The notes below the pieces were generated by a model. The model ran no database searches. It was given only the letters and a program-made list of their open reading frames with translations, and was not told the DNA's origin. 64,000 nt of DNA from the NCBI RefSeq assembly GCF_901000735.1, contig NC_081541.1, forward strand, positions 41,261,021-41,325,020. Reading direction: 5' to 3'. Both the position numbers and the translations under genes were made by a program. Below, in pieces: positions 22,346 to 32,366 of this stretch. Position 1 is the stretch's first letter, and each line of letters starts with the position of its first letter. Origin of the DNA: Corylus avellana. Its lineage: Eukaryota > Streptophyta > Magnoliopsida > Fagales > Betulaceae.

Positions 22346-22925
22346 ATTGTATGGAAAAAATAGAAATATATGATTCTTTAGCTAAAATTTTCTAGCCAAA
22401 TACGAATGCTCCTATGGTTTAGTGCCGACTCAACCTTTATACGACGTAGGTAGTCACTTAAGGCCTCCAATTAATAATTATAGAATAATTTTTTTTTTGT
22501 ACAAAAAAATAAAGAACATTTTTAAGGTTCCAATATGGTAAAAGAGAAATTAATAAATAGTCTCTAATTAAGTCCTCAATTAATAATTGTAAAGAAAAGG
22601 TTCTTTCCAAATATTTTTTTAAAACTCCAATATTATAAAAAATTAATAAATAATCTTTAATTAAGCCCCTCAATTATGGTTAAATAAATAATTTTACAAT
22701 ATCGATGGCCTTAAAAAATCAAATGGAAATTCGTTGAGTCTAGACATAATCATTTCATTTTTTCTTACGCGTACAATTCACATTCAAAAAAAATAAAAAC
22801 AAAACAAAACAAAAACAAACTTTTTCCACTGTTCTCACGAAAGTTCATAATTAATTAAGACTCTCAACATTGTAAATTTTTCGAAGCATATAAATTCTCA
22901 AAATGTCCATTTATTCCATTTTCAT
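22346..22925. other. AT-rich stretch with a short internal repeat, no gene
   Basis: The sequences CTCTAATTAAGTCCTCAATTA and CTTTAATTAAGCCCCTCAATTA around 22560 and 22655 form a diverged tandem repeat of about 95 bp. Nothing coding was recognised. Confidence 0.4.
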
Positions 22926-24480
22926 TTATGAACGTCCAATCGAACCCCACACGACTTTCTCCACATAAAGCACTAGAAAAGTGATACGATCATTGGTTTC
23001 ACACAAAATTAAAATGTGAAATGAAGACTTTGGTCTCCGATATTTATTGCCATTGTCCCACACAAAACTAAAATGTGAAACGGGGTTGAACCCTTGAGGT
23101 CTTCTGCAAGACATAGAAAATTGGGAATATGTACTTTGAATTGACTGGTTGAAATAGTGAGCCCAATTCAATTTTTTTTTTTCTTCTCATAAAAATGATA
23201 GCATTAAAGCCAAACAAATTTTAGTAAGATTAGTATTATATTATATTTTTATTTCACAATTATCTTACAATATAATGTGTCAGTCCTAACTAAATTTTGA
23301 ACTTTTTTTTTTTAACAAGGATCGATCAGGGCTCAGTTGCGATGTTTAAATGATTAAATAAATATATTTTTTTTTATTTGTTTAAGCTCTTGAAATAACT
23401 TGTGATTTATCATAGTATTAGAAATTTTAAGTTTGAACTATGTTTCCGTCATTTACCTTCTATTTCAATTAAATATTCTAAGTGTTGCTAAGGAGACAAG
23501 CAATGATTTTACGTCCATTGGATGTTGAGTTTTAATCTTATTAATTCCGACCACCCCTAATGCAATTTAGTTGAATAATGGAAGATTTTGGTCATTCACG
23601 TGGCTTTTTTCTCTTGTTTGATTAGAATTTTAGGAAAAGTATACATACTTTCCTCAAACTACTATCTCATTGTCAATATCCTTCAAACTACGAATTATGT
23701 CAATGTTTCCCATAAACTAACAAAATAATGTCATTTAGGTGTAGGTATTTTTACAAATTTCATTAAATCTGGACCAACGATTGAATTTATAATCCTTTAA
23801 GAAAAGAGAAAGGATGTTTTTATAATTTTGACACATCTCTGTTAAGATTTAATTGAAAAAAAGAAGGAATGTTGTAGAATGACATGGTATGGGGATACTT
23901 GGGCGACCTTGATAGGCCTTCACATAGTGGACCATTAGTTCTTGGAAGAAACATAGGGGAATGGCCTAAAAGTCTGTTTGGATTCGCGATTTCAAAAACT
24001 GCGATTTTAAAATGTACGATTTGAAAAAGTGATTTTTAAAAACTCAATTAAGCATTGGAAAAATCACAATTTAGCCTTTAAAATCACAGTTTATCATTTT
24101 TAAAAGTGTGCATTTTCAAAAAAGCATCTACTTGCGTGCAATTTGAAAATGCGGATTTTCTACGTTTTTAAAATTGCAATCTCAAACGATATGATCTATT
24201 TTTTGTGATTTAGTTTAAAATCATACTTTTTGTTTATAAAATTGCAATGTCAAACACAACCAGTAGTAGTAATACCGGGGTAACCTATTTATTGTCTGTT
24301 AGCTGCAGTATGCCACCACAAGATCAACAAGTCCATGACCACAGCACAAAGCCCAAGAACAGAGGAAGCCCGATACACGAAAAAGAACACAAGCGAAAGC
24401 ACATACGAAGAAAGAACAATCAGAGCCAGAGGCCCAGAGGGGTTGGGAAGTGGGAACATCAAGTAGTTGTCACAAAACCT
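22926..24480. repeat. Diverged copy of the block at 9104-10560
   Basis: CATTGGTTTCACACAAAATT, TTGAACCCTTGAGGTCTTC, CATAGTGGACCATTAGTTCTTGG and TCAAAAACTGCGATTTTAAAA occur in the same order as at 9117-10060. It leads directly into the DUF247 pseudogene, so the block appears to be duplicated DUF247 3' flanking sequence. Confidence 0.65.
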
Positions 24481-24499
24481 AGATTTCCCGGCTGTCACA

Positions 24500-25229
24500 T
24501 GAAAGGGCAGGGGGAATGTTGCTCCATTTTCCAATGATTCTGCAGGAAATGGTTCTCGACCGTTTTGCCAACTTTGTCATAAAGTGTCACCGAGCTCCCA
24601 ACATGATAAACTGTGCGTACATCATGGTTTGTGGAGTTTAAGCTGGTTAGCAATGACCTTCTCATCAATAAGCAAATCCAGATCTTCTTCATCGTTGATA
24701 AGACAATCCAATAGCACAACATAATTGCAGATGTAAGTGTGATATGGATAATGACTTCCAAGAAACACTGCATACTCTCCAAGCGCGGAAAGCATTTCAA
24801 GCATGGAAGCAAGCAAAGAGGCATGAGCAATCGAAGCAGTGAAAGCTATTCTTATGGAGTTTTATCTCAAGCAAGGGTCTTTCTTAAGCTGCTTTGAATT
24901 TCAATCCTGCATTGTCAAGCTTTGTTGCACAATATCGAGTATCCAAAGGTTCTTGAAGGGGAAGGTTTGACACTTCACAGAACAAATATCTTACCAAATC
25001 AGTGAAATGTTTTACTTCCTTACCGATGGGTTTTTCAGTTACTACCTTACTGATGGAATCATGTTTCTTCATGCGTTGATCATACCAATAAAAGAAAATG
25101 CGGGAAAGCTTCACAAAGCGAGCATCTTGTATCTTCAGGCCCTCTTTGTGTTGCGCAATTTGCTTGCCTTCTTCATGATGGTTGCAACCGGAAGAGTAGT
25201 CATTGGTTGCGAACGTATATACTTTTGCC
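24500..25229 (-). pseudogene. DUF247 pseudogene, 5' half lost
   Basis: On the minus strand from about 25225: V-Y-T-F-A-T-N-D-Y-S-S-G-C-N-H-H-E-E, R-F-V-K-L-S-R-I-F, E-V-K-H-F-T-D-L-V, T-R-Y-C-A-T-K-L-D-N-A-G-L-K-F-K, then a stop. After it come L-L-E-I-K-L, a cysteine-rich H-C-F-D-C-S-C-L-F-A-C-F, another stop, and in a different frame Y-H-T-Y-I-C-N-Y-V-V-L-L-D-C-L-I-N-D-E-E-D-L-D-L-L-I-D-E-K-V-I-A-N. The segment carrying F-R-N-L-M-A-L-E-Q-C is scrambled. There are at least two stops and a frameshift. The first half of the gene is missing; homology stops at about 25229 where CACTA-like sequence begins. Confidence 0.85.
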
Positions 25230-25792
25230 CATGAATAGCGACGTGTTAACGATATGTTACTATTTAAACGTCTCTAATTTTAAAAATATTAGTGCTCAAA
25301 GTATACGTTTATAACAACCATCCACACTAAAAAACTTCAAAATTTTTCCTCTTTCAATCCACACACATAAAACTATTTTTTTTTTTTTTAAAAAAAAAAA
25401 AAAAAGCTGGGCAGCTGAGGGGGTGGCCTTCTATTTTTTTAAAAAAATTATTTTGAATTTATTTTATTTTAAAATAAAAGAAATTTTTTTTTTTTGTTAT
25501 TATAATAATTTTTGAGATTTTTTTTTAAAAATTTTTTTTTAAAGAGTAGCGACATTTAAACATTGTAAATCACACTATTGGTACTTCCCCTTCCCAAAGG
25601 TGACGTTTTTGCAAAAAATGTCACCTTGTAGTGACATTCACTATTTAAACGTCTCTAATTTTTATGTCAATCACTATATTTAAGGACATTTGTAAAATGT
25701 TACTATTCAAACGCTCCTAATTAAATAAAGATGTTTTTTGGGCTTAAAATGTCACCTTCCACATGTCACTATTTTGCCTAATTTTTGTAGTG
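25230..25792. mobile_element. CACTA-like element fragment abutting the pseudogene
   Basis: Ends at 25782-25792 with TTTTTGTAGTG (reverse complement CACTACAAAAA), the hallmark of plant CACTA termini. Repeated subterminal motifs (GTTACTATTTAAACGTCTC, ATAGCGACGTG, GTAGTGACATTCACTATTT) run through it. No left terminus or transposase was found, so it is a deletion derivative or fragment. Confidence 0.55.
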
Positions 25793-25824
25793 TCACCACT
25801 TTTCTCAAAAACTTAAACTAATAG

Positions 25825-26010
25825 GAAGAGATAAATTTAATCGTTTAATTAACCACTTTAACACCCCCCCCCCCCTCTCACTTGTGGGGTCAAACTTCAT
25901 TTTAATGGGTGGAGACTAGCACACAGGAATATTTAATTGAAATGAAAGGGTAGATTAATGAATTAAGGTTAATTTCGTGATCTTTAGGCTACATTACCAA
26001 GTTAAATTAT
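25825..26010 (-). mobile_element. tRNA-related SINE-like repeat
   Basis: TTTAATCGTTTAATTAACC, poly-C, CTCACTTGTGGGGTCAAACTTC and GGAATATTTAATTGAAATG match 48843-49001 and, inverted, 63690-63830. There a B-box-like GAGTTCGAAACTC is visible. Likely a moderately abundant dispersed SINE-like family. Confidence 0.4.
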
Positions 26011-27100
26011 CCTTATTCAAAAGGCAAAGGTAATAGAGATGTAGAATTTAATCATTTAATCAATATTTTAACATAACCAACTATTTTATTAGAGAATAGA
26101 GAAAATATAAAACCAAATAAAATTGCCCTTACTCTGATCCGAAGATGAAGGGCATGTGAGAGAACACATATATAATCTAGATCTATACTTGTGAAGTTAA
26201 TTAGAATTGAAGATCATGCAATTTGTCTCGCCACCACCAAAAGTTAAGGGAGTGTAGTAAGGAGCTACATACATCAACATGAAAACAACAACATATATAT
26301 AGAAGGAGACCTCAACATGAAAACAGCAACATATATAGAAGAGAGACCAAGTACCTTTAAAAAGTACATCTACTTTTGAGGTCAAACCTAGAAAAGCTAG
26401 CACATCTTCTCCCAAAAAACTCTCCAAAATATCCACATAATGGTGATTGAGTCCCAAAAAGAATTACATTATAAATTCCACACATAACTCTCATAAGCTT
26501 TTTTATTAACAGTACTACTCCCAAAGTTCTTTCACCAAATGAAGTTTAAAAAACTCTTAATTTCTTTGTATCTAACTTCAGTTTTTGCAATTAATGCATT
26601 TTATGTTAGGCTTTTTTCTGTTAAATCTTGTCAAAATTTTCAAAATACCATGTTTTTTTTATTTTATTATTATTATAAACAGTAAAATAAAAAATTGAAA
26701 AAATTTGTAAGACTAATTGATAAAATTGTTAATCGTAGCATCTCTAGATGTAAGAAGCAATTATATTTTTTATAATACTTTTTTTATTTATTTAATGCTA
26801 GAACGAGGACTAAAGTCCTCATCGTATCCTTTCAAATGTGTTGTGACTTTTAAAATCACCAATAGATCAAAATTTAATAATGACCAATAACAATTTTACA
26901 AACTTAATTAAAAGGAAAAGGGAAATTTCGCTTACCACTCCTGATCTTTCATCAATTTTGCATTCATAATATTAAACTTTAAAATGTATAAATTTTGTAT
27001 TGGCTGAAATACAAATACTGAATGGATGCAAAAACACACAGACTTCCCACATCTTTATATTGCTGAAATTAATTTCATAAACCACTTACAAAGTTGACTA
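26011..27100. other. Intergenic stretch, no gene seen
   Basis: Contains a short tandem duplication at about 26275-26345 (CAACATGAAAACARCAACATA twice) and AT-rich sequence. The part from 27010 is the probable 3' UTR of the next DUF247 gene (AAAACACACAGACTTCCCAC, shared with 13040 and 54725). Confidence 0.45.
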
Positions 27101-27224
27101 TTACAAGTTATTAATTAAGACGCGGTGGATATATATCACAAGCTAAACAGGACTACAGATGTCATGCATCTACTGCAACTGAAAGCAAAGTACTACAACG
27201 ATCACTAATTAAACGATACATAAT

Positions 27225-28517
27225 TCAATCCTCCTTCTTCACGATCGAAAGCCGAAAATTCCAGAGAGTAAAAGCCAGGACAATAAGTCCAACAATAGTT
27301 GCTGTGCCTCTAAAAATATTGGGGAAATACTCTCTTTTCAGGGTTGCCAATAATTGGATCCAACCGTTCTCATAGCGACCATTAAGCCTTCGAGCAATAT
27401 GATCATAAGAGGATGTAGTTGCCACAATCTGATTGCCGAGTTTGTTAATTAGAGTTGCCACTTCAGTGTTGCTACCGAGGTTGTTAGCAATGACTTTCTT
27501 TTTAACAAGCAAATCCACATCTTTTTCAGTTTCGATAAGACGGTCCAAGAGCCAAACGTAACTGCAGATGTAAGCTTCAGATGGATAATGACATTGCTCT
27601 AAGGCCATGAGGTTTCGGAAAATAACTTCAGTCTCGTAGTCTATCACAAGTTGCGGGACTTCCAAGGACCCACGGAGTAAGTGGTTCAGGCACCGAAAAC
27701 ATAGAATGCAGAGGCAGAAAATGCATGGGAAGCAACAAAAGAAGCATAAGCAAGCACGGCACCAATGCCTAACAACGAACGTAGGGAGTTTTATATCAAG
27801 TAAGGGTTTGGAATGATCTTCAACTCCTTTGAAATTAAATCCTGCGTCATCAAGCTTTGTGGCACAAAATCGAGTATCCGGCCTTCCTGCTTCTTCACTG
27901 CTCCACTTTTTTACCACGTCTGGTGGACAGTACAAAAGTCTTACCAAATCTGTGAAATGATTTACTTGCTGCTTTTCTTGCTGCTTTACTTTCTCCTTTG
28001 CTTTCTGCTTTACTTTCTCGCTTTTGAAGGAGTAATTTGCCCACTTATAGTGAGTAAAGTAATCGCAGAAAAGATCGAGAAAGGGAGGATGGTTGTCATT
28101 GCAGGCCGACATATACAATTTCTCAAGAACGAAAAACGGAAGTTGGTTCTCAAGTAATATCAAGTCATGTAGTATACCATTTCCAAGCAATGGTTTCCTT
28201 AATATGTAATCACATTCTTCTTCTTTATTTTGTATTTTTTGATTGGTTTTTAAGAAGAGCTCAATTATGAAGATGGCATCCAATAGAATCATTTTCACAA
28301 AATCAATACTACTTCTGTTTCTAAACTCTTCTGAATAGCAATGACGGATTTTTTCTTCGTCGTCTTCAATGATCTTTAGAAGACTCTTCTGGCTCTTCGA
28401 GGTCCTTTTACAGAAATCCATAAAATATCTCAGTTTGTGCATTTCTATGTCCCCCAATTCTTCTCGGCCGTAATGAAAGGGCCCTATTGAGACTAAGCGG
28501 AGTGTAGGCTTCTTCAT
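27225..28517 (-). CDS. DUF247 protein, long frame with damaged N-terminus
   Basis: An open frame of 430 codons begins at the ATG at 28517. It covers L-V-S-I-G-P-F-H-Y-G (8-17), I-L-L-D-A-I-F-I-I-E-L-F (78-89), D-L-I-L-L-E-N-Q-L-P-F-F (118-129), a lysine/glutamine-rich insertion (165-184), N-H-F-T-D-L-V-R (186-193), a stretch with ten cysteines in 24 residues (253-276), V-P-Q-L-V-I-D (287-293), F-R-N-L-M-A-L-E-Q-C-H-Y (300-311), and a C-terminal hydrophobic segment (about 405-424). The family N-terminus lies just upstream in other frames (28518-28690). This ATG therefore falls inside the codons for V-N-E-E-A-Y and gives a protein lacking the C-C-I-Y-x-V-P motif. It may be translated as a short form or be a recent pseudogene. 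A conserved TATA box and 5' exon remain intact upstream. Confidence 0.75.
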   Translation of the reverse strand: MKKPTLRLVSIGPFHYGREELGDIEMHKLRYFMDFCKRTSKSQKSLLKIIEDDEEKIRHCYSEEFRNRSSIDFVKMILLDAIFIIELFLKTNQKIQNKEEECDYILRKPLLGNGILHDLILLENQLPFFVLEKLYMSACNDNHPPFLDLFCDYFTHYKWANYSFKSEKVKQKAKEKVKQQEKQQVNHFTDLVRLLYCPPDVVKKWSSEEAGRPDTRFCATKLDDAGFNFKGVEDHSKPLLDIKLPTFVVRHWCRACLCFFCCFPCIFCLCILCFRCLNHLLRGSLEVPQLVIDYETEVIFRNLMALEQCHYPSEAYICSYVWLLDRLIETEKDVDLLVKKKVIANNLGSNTEVATLINKLGNQIVATTSSYDHIARRLNGRYENGWIQLLATLKREYFPNIFRGTATIVGLIVLAFTLWNFRLSIVKKED

Positions 28518-28696
28518 TTACCACATGCAGTTTCTTGCAGAACCCTATAGATACAGCATTCCCTGGCCACTCCGCAGGGGAGGCAGGTCAGTGGGGGAAT
28601 ATAAAATGACAAAATCATAGTTCGGCTTCATTTTCAATGGAATTGCACCTTGGGGGACAGGCCATCATCTTTTCCACCCTCGAAGTTTTCTTTTCC
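28518..28696 (-). pseudogene. Frameshifted 5' part of the DUF247 exon 2
   Basis: After the acceptor (CACTACAG) the minus strand shows E-C-C-I-Y-R-V in one frame. K-K-L-x-x-V-N-E-E-A-Y-T-P follows in a second, and L-V-S-I-G-P in a third. Against the intact paralogue this needs about a 1-bp insertion after I-Y-R-V and a 2-bp deletion after T-P, which do not restore each other. A stop also interrupts the first in-frame ATG region. Confidence 0.7.
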
Positions 28697-29270
28697 CTGT
28701 AGTGACAATCATAGGCAATATAATAATAAATTACATTGTTCACATCTTGTTATTTTTTGTTATCAATGCTTAATTACACATGATTGTAAAGCATATAATG
28801 AGAGAAAAGCCAACACTACAAATTTTCTGATTTTTACCTCCCATAGGTTGAATATGGCAATTTGATATGTAATATATCCATTTCAAAGACCAGTTTGTTG
28901 TATTTTAATAAAAGTATAAAATAAAAATATTTGTTTTCCAAAAAATTTATTTGAAGTTTTATTATATCGCTATTAAAAATGAGATAATAGATTAACTCGT
29001 AACTTAAATCATATATGAAATTGAATTGACACATGGCGGTTATGCGCATATTATTTAAAAATAAAAGGTTAAATAATTAAATTCACCTTATTTAGCATGG
29101 GAGCAAAACGAGACAGAGTAATGGTGATATAACATGGTATCGGTGTCAAATGTCCTAATGACTACAGTTACGATTAGCGTGTTAAATTTTTTAGCTTCAA
29201 TAAAGAAGAGTTTGGTACATAAGGTGGAGTGTAAAAGTAATGAAGAGTGATTAAATTTACCTCTTTCTAT

Positions 29271-29324
29271 NNNNNNNNNNNNNNNNNNNNNNNNNNNNNN
29301 NNNNNNNNNNNNNNNNNNNNNNNN
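29271..29324. other. Sized assembly gap (54 N)
   Basis: Run of 54 N inside the inferred intron. Confidence 0.95.
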
Positions 29325-29774
29325 ATTTAAACTTTTTGGATAACTGATAATTTAACACATAACCTGTCATATAATTTTTGATTTAGATAGATTATGTAAA
29401 AGTTGTTTATAAGGGTCCAATAACCAAAAAAATAAAAAGAAAAAGAAATTTTACTTAAAGCTTGTTTGTGATTGTATTGGGAAATAAAGTTTTTATCTCT
29501 ATAAAAAGTCTGAAATAGCTTTTTACAAAAAAAAAAAAAAAAACAAAACAAAAAACAAAAACAAAAACAAATCTCATTTTTCAAGCTTTCTCAAAACGTA
29601 GTTTTGGTCTTTTTTAATTTTTATTTTTTAAGAGCAAAAAAGTAAAAGTGTATTTAAGTTCTTTTTTACTAAACATTTTTGATTGGCACATCTTTTTAAA
29701 TACTAAAACCTTGTTTTTTAGGTTCTTAACCTAATCCCATACAGGCTCCTAGTTCTCTAGAACTTACGTCTCAT

Positions 29775-30300
29775 TTGTAATTATCTTCAAACTTTAAAAA
29801 GTTACAATCGGCCCCTTCAAATTACGAGGTCCTTTCGCTTTGCTGCCTATGTCAGCATTCTCTATTAACATGGATGGCAATGAGTCATGTGACCTTCATG
29901 TGGTTCAAATTATCCATTAAACCTCAGTTGATAAAAACAAGTTTTTTGAAAAATACCATAGAAGGAGAACCCCAGCTTGGCCATGAGTCTCCACGACTCC
30001 ATGGGCCAGTCTCAATGGTAGGCTGTGGCCGTGGGTCTCAGTGGCTGAAGACCCATAGGCTAGCCGAGGATCTCCACGTACGACTAAATATCAGATGCTT
30101 TTATTTGTGTTTTTTTTCTCTTAATCTAAGAGCATAATTGTATTTTTATATGTCGGATAGACAATTTAAGTCACACACACGTATAGTATGCGACACATTT
30201 TTTGTCGAATTTAACAAAAAATTATAATAGAATGATTAATTAAGTGAAAGATCTAGATCGAGGGTCGATTCTAACTTTTTAAAGTTTCAAAAACATATCA
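29775..30300. mobile_element. Terminal-inverted-repeat element in the DUF247 intron
   Basis: The left end carries CAAACTTTAAAAAGTTACAATCGGCCC. The right end read in reverse carries GAAACTTTAAAAAGTTAGAATCGACCC. The core is GC-rich (GGCTTGGCCATGAGTCTCC, GGCCGTGGGTCTCAGTGG) and non-coding. A diverged relative is at 16830-17260. Target duplication not resolved. Confidence 0.65.
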
Positions 30301-30556
30301 CACATATTAATCCATCTTATTATTACAAGATATTTATATGCATATAATGTTGTTATTATTTTATGAATATATTGAAATAACAAATGAAAATTTATATATA
30401 TATTTTTCTGTGAACTTGTGAATACTTGTATTTTTTTATTTTTTATTTTTTTAACAACAAAAACTATAATTAATGTATTTACAAACTCAACTTCATTATT
30501 GTTAAAACACTATTATCAAAAAGGTATACAATAAAGTGAAACAAGAAAGTAAGAAC

Positions 30557-30675
30557 CTGCAAATTTTGCTTGCAAGAAATGCTTGTATTGGTTGAGATGG
30601 AGCGCTAAATTCTTCCTCTTTGTTGCCAACACTTAGGGTTTTCTATCTCTTCTTTGCTGATAATTGTGCATGCAT
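30557..30675 (-). other. 5' exon of the damaged DUF247 gene
   Basis: Matches the exons at 901, 15421 and 63251: AGAATTTAGCGCTCC, CAATACAAGCATTTCTTGC, AAATTTGCAG, then a GT donor. No in-frame ATG leads across the junction, so probably untranslated. Confidence 0.55.
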
Positions 30676-30696
30676 CCACTCTTCTTCTTCCACTCG

Positions 30697-30704
30697 TATT
30701 TATA
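30697..30704 (-). promoter_or_regulatory. TATA box of the damaged DUF247 gene
   Basis: TATAAATA on the minus strand in the same AGTACTATAAATAC context as at 1023-1030. The flanking GGTTGGTC block is also shared. Confidence 0.6.
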
Positions 30705-30719
30705 GTACTCATGGTTGGT

Positions 30720-31040
30720 CCCATCAATATGGCAATCACATTTCTTATTCTACGCAACACTAAGAGAGTACGGAAAAAAAATAAAAATAAAAAACCGACA
30801 CTGGAATAGTAAGATGCATTATTGAGCAATACTTGATGACTAAGTTGCTGTCATTATTGGTGCCATCTCATTTTCCAATTCAGAACGAGGAGCAAACTTT
30901 AGGCTTAGCAATAGTGGTACCTGTTTTTTATAGGACTCTTTATATTATTATAAAGTATAATTAGTTATTGATTACTAATTACTCAGAAAAATTGTCTATA
31001 CTTATGCAGGTTAAGAGTACTGTTAGATGATTATTTATTA
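30720..31040. repeat. Short segment shared with 35690-36005 and 44940-45275
   Basis: ATAGTGGTACCTGTTTTTTATAGGACTC, AAAGTATAATTAGTTATTG and GTTAGATGATTATTTATTATAA occur in the same order as in the segmental duplication further right. It is therefore a third, deleted copy. Confidence 0.6.
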
Positions 31041-31044
31041 TAAA

Positions 31045-31535
31045 GGGTAGCGCCTTTTGATAAATCAGGTTCGGGGGTATGGGGATTGGCTTAGTTGCCC
31101 GAAGCCATGATGGTACGGTGCTGGCTAGTTATTGCGATAGAAGACCCTAAATACGGGATGTAGCAGTTGCAGAATCTTTGGCGATGAAGCAGGCGGTGGC
31201 GTTTTGTGCAAGAAGGGGCTGGCAGAAGGTTGTATTGGAAGGGGATGCATTAGAAGTAATTCAACACCTGCTACAATCAGAAAGTTGGTGGGGCAGGTAC
31301 GGGACAATTATTCAAGATGTTAAGCACCAGCTAGAAAATATCACAGAGTGGAGAATGGAGCACATTTCTCGGAATGCCAATGGGGTGGCCCATAGAATTG
31401 CAAAACTAGCTTTATCATTACAAGGAGAGCATTTGTGGGAGGCTGATTATCCTCCGTGTATCCATCCTTTTGTTTTAGCTGAGCAAAGTTCTAATTAATA
31501 TATGAAGTTTTAATTTCAAAAAAAAAAAAAAAGTT
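31045..31535 (+). pseudogene. 3' end of a LINE with RNase H domain, broken, with poly(A)
   Basis: The plus strand reads G-G-M-G-I-G-L-V-A-R-S-H-D-G-T-V-L-A, then a stop, then V-A-V-A-E-S-L-A-M-K-Q-A-V-A-F-C. It continues with V-V-L-E-G-D-A-L-E-V-I-Q, H-I-S-R-N-A-N-G-V-A-H-R-I-A-K-L-A and a natural stop at 31498. This is the RNase H-like (RVT_3) fold: the acidic E of the A-E-S-L-A helix, the D of E-G-D-A and the R-N-x-x-A-H motif are present. An in-frame TAA after D-R-R-P breaks it. A 15-A tail follows at 31518-31532. The insertion interrupts sequence that is continuous at 36000, so it is a 5'-truncated retroposed copy. RNase H at the C-terminus is known in plant L1-type LINEs. Confidence 0.75.
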
Positions 31536-31708
31536 CAATTATTTTTTAATGTAATTTTTTGTATTTATAGATATTTTAAATTATAAATGTGTGTTAGAAA
31601 TATGCATTGGATATGAAAAAAATTTAAAAATAAAAGAGTAGAAAAATTTAATTGAATCTAAAAAAGTGTCAGATAAGAGAAAAAGATTTTTTATAAAAGA
31701 GTGAGAAC

Positions 31709-32366
31709 AAGATGGTACCTCTGTTAAAATTTCATCCAACACTTAACGAAACGTCAAATCAGCACCAATCAAATGTTGTTACGTGTCATATAATTAATTT
31801 TTTTTTAAAAAAAATATCTATAAAAAAAATTAAAAAATTTTATATATTTTAAAAATTAAAAATTAAAAATTATGGGTGACGTGACCACTCATCCGGCAAG
31901 TTTGGGGGTGGCGAGCCACCCTCGGGGCCAAATCGAGTCAGATACACCAGTTCCAAGAACCAGCTTTCCCCTCTATCAGAGTTGTTTCAGATGCTTCTAT
32001 TTCAAAATCCAAAAGCAAACAAAAATCTGGAGTCAGATTCTTCTATTTCCCCTCTATCATTGTCATTTTCAATGAGTGTTCGACAGGAAGGTCACGAAGA
32101 GACTAGTTCACTCTGGCCAATTTGAATCCAAAGAGCAAAGTGTTGCTCGTGAATCGTGATGACGGCAAAAGTTCCGTTACAGGCACACGGAAGAAGAAAA
32201 GAAAGATAACAGATTTTCCAACCAAAATTTTTTTTTTTTCTTTTAAATATAATTTTTTAACTTTTTTAAAAAAATTAATTATATAATACGCGGACAGCCA
32301 CATTTGATTGGTATTGACATGATATCCCGTTAAATTTTATATGAAATTTTACAAAAATATCATCTT
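31709..32366. mobile_element. Terminal-inverted-repeat element with GC-rich core
   Basis: Arms of about 90 bp are diverged complements. The left arm carries AAGATGGTACC, TTAAAATTTCAT, ACCAATCAAATGT and ATATAATTAA. The right arm read in reverse carries AAGATGATAT, TAAAATTTCAT, ACCAATCAAATGT and ATATAATTAA. The core at 31870-31940 has GGGGGTGGCGAGCCACCC, similar in style to the core of the element at 37533. No transposase frame. Confidence 0.65.

Larger units (their letters stand above)
28697..30556 (-). other. Intron 1 of the damaged DUF247 gene, enlarged
   Basis: Runs from the donor GCAG|GTTCTTAC (30557/30556) to the acceptor near 28697. At about 1.9 kb it is much longer than the 143-bp intron of the intact gene. 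It contains a 54-N gap and an inverted-repeat transposon. Confidence 0.55.

Noticed and set aside
24247..24537. 96-codon plus-strand frame as a gene
   Set aside because: It lies in a block repeated at 10260 and 59280 where the frame is not kept; the strand overlapping a DUF247 relic is the informative one.
31178..31498. Stand-alone RNase H gene
   Set aside because: The domain continues upstream but is broken by an in-frame stop, and a poly(A) tract follows it; it is a LINE fragment.
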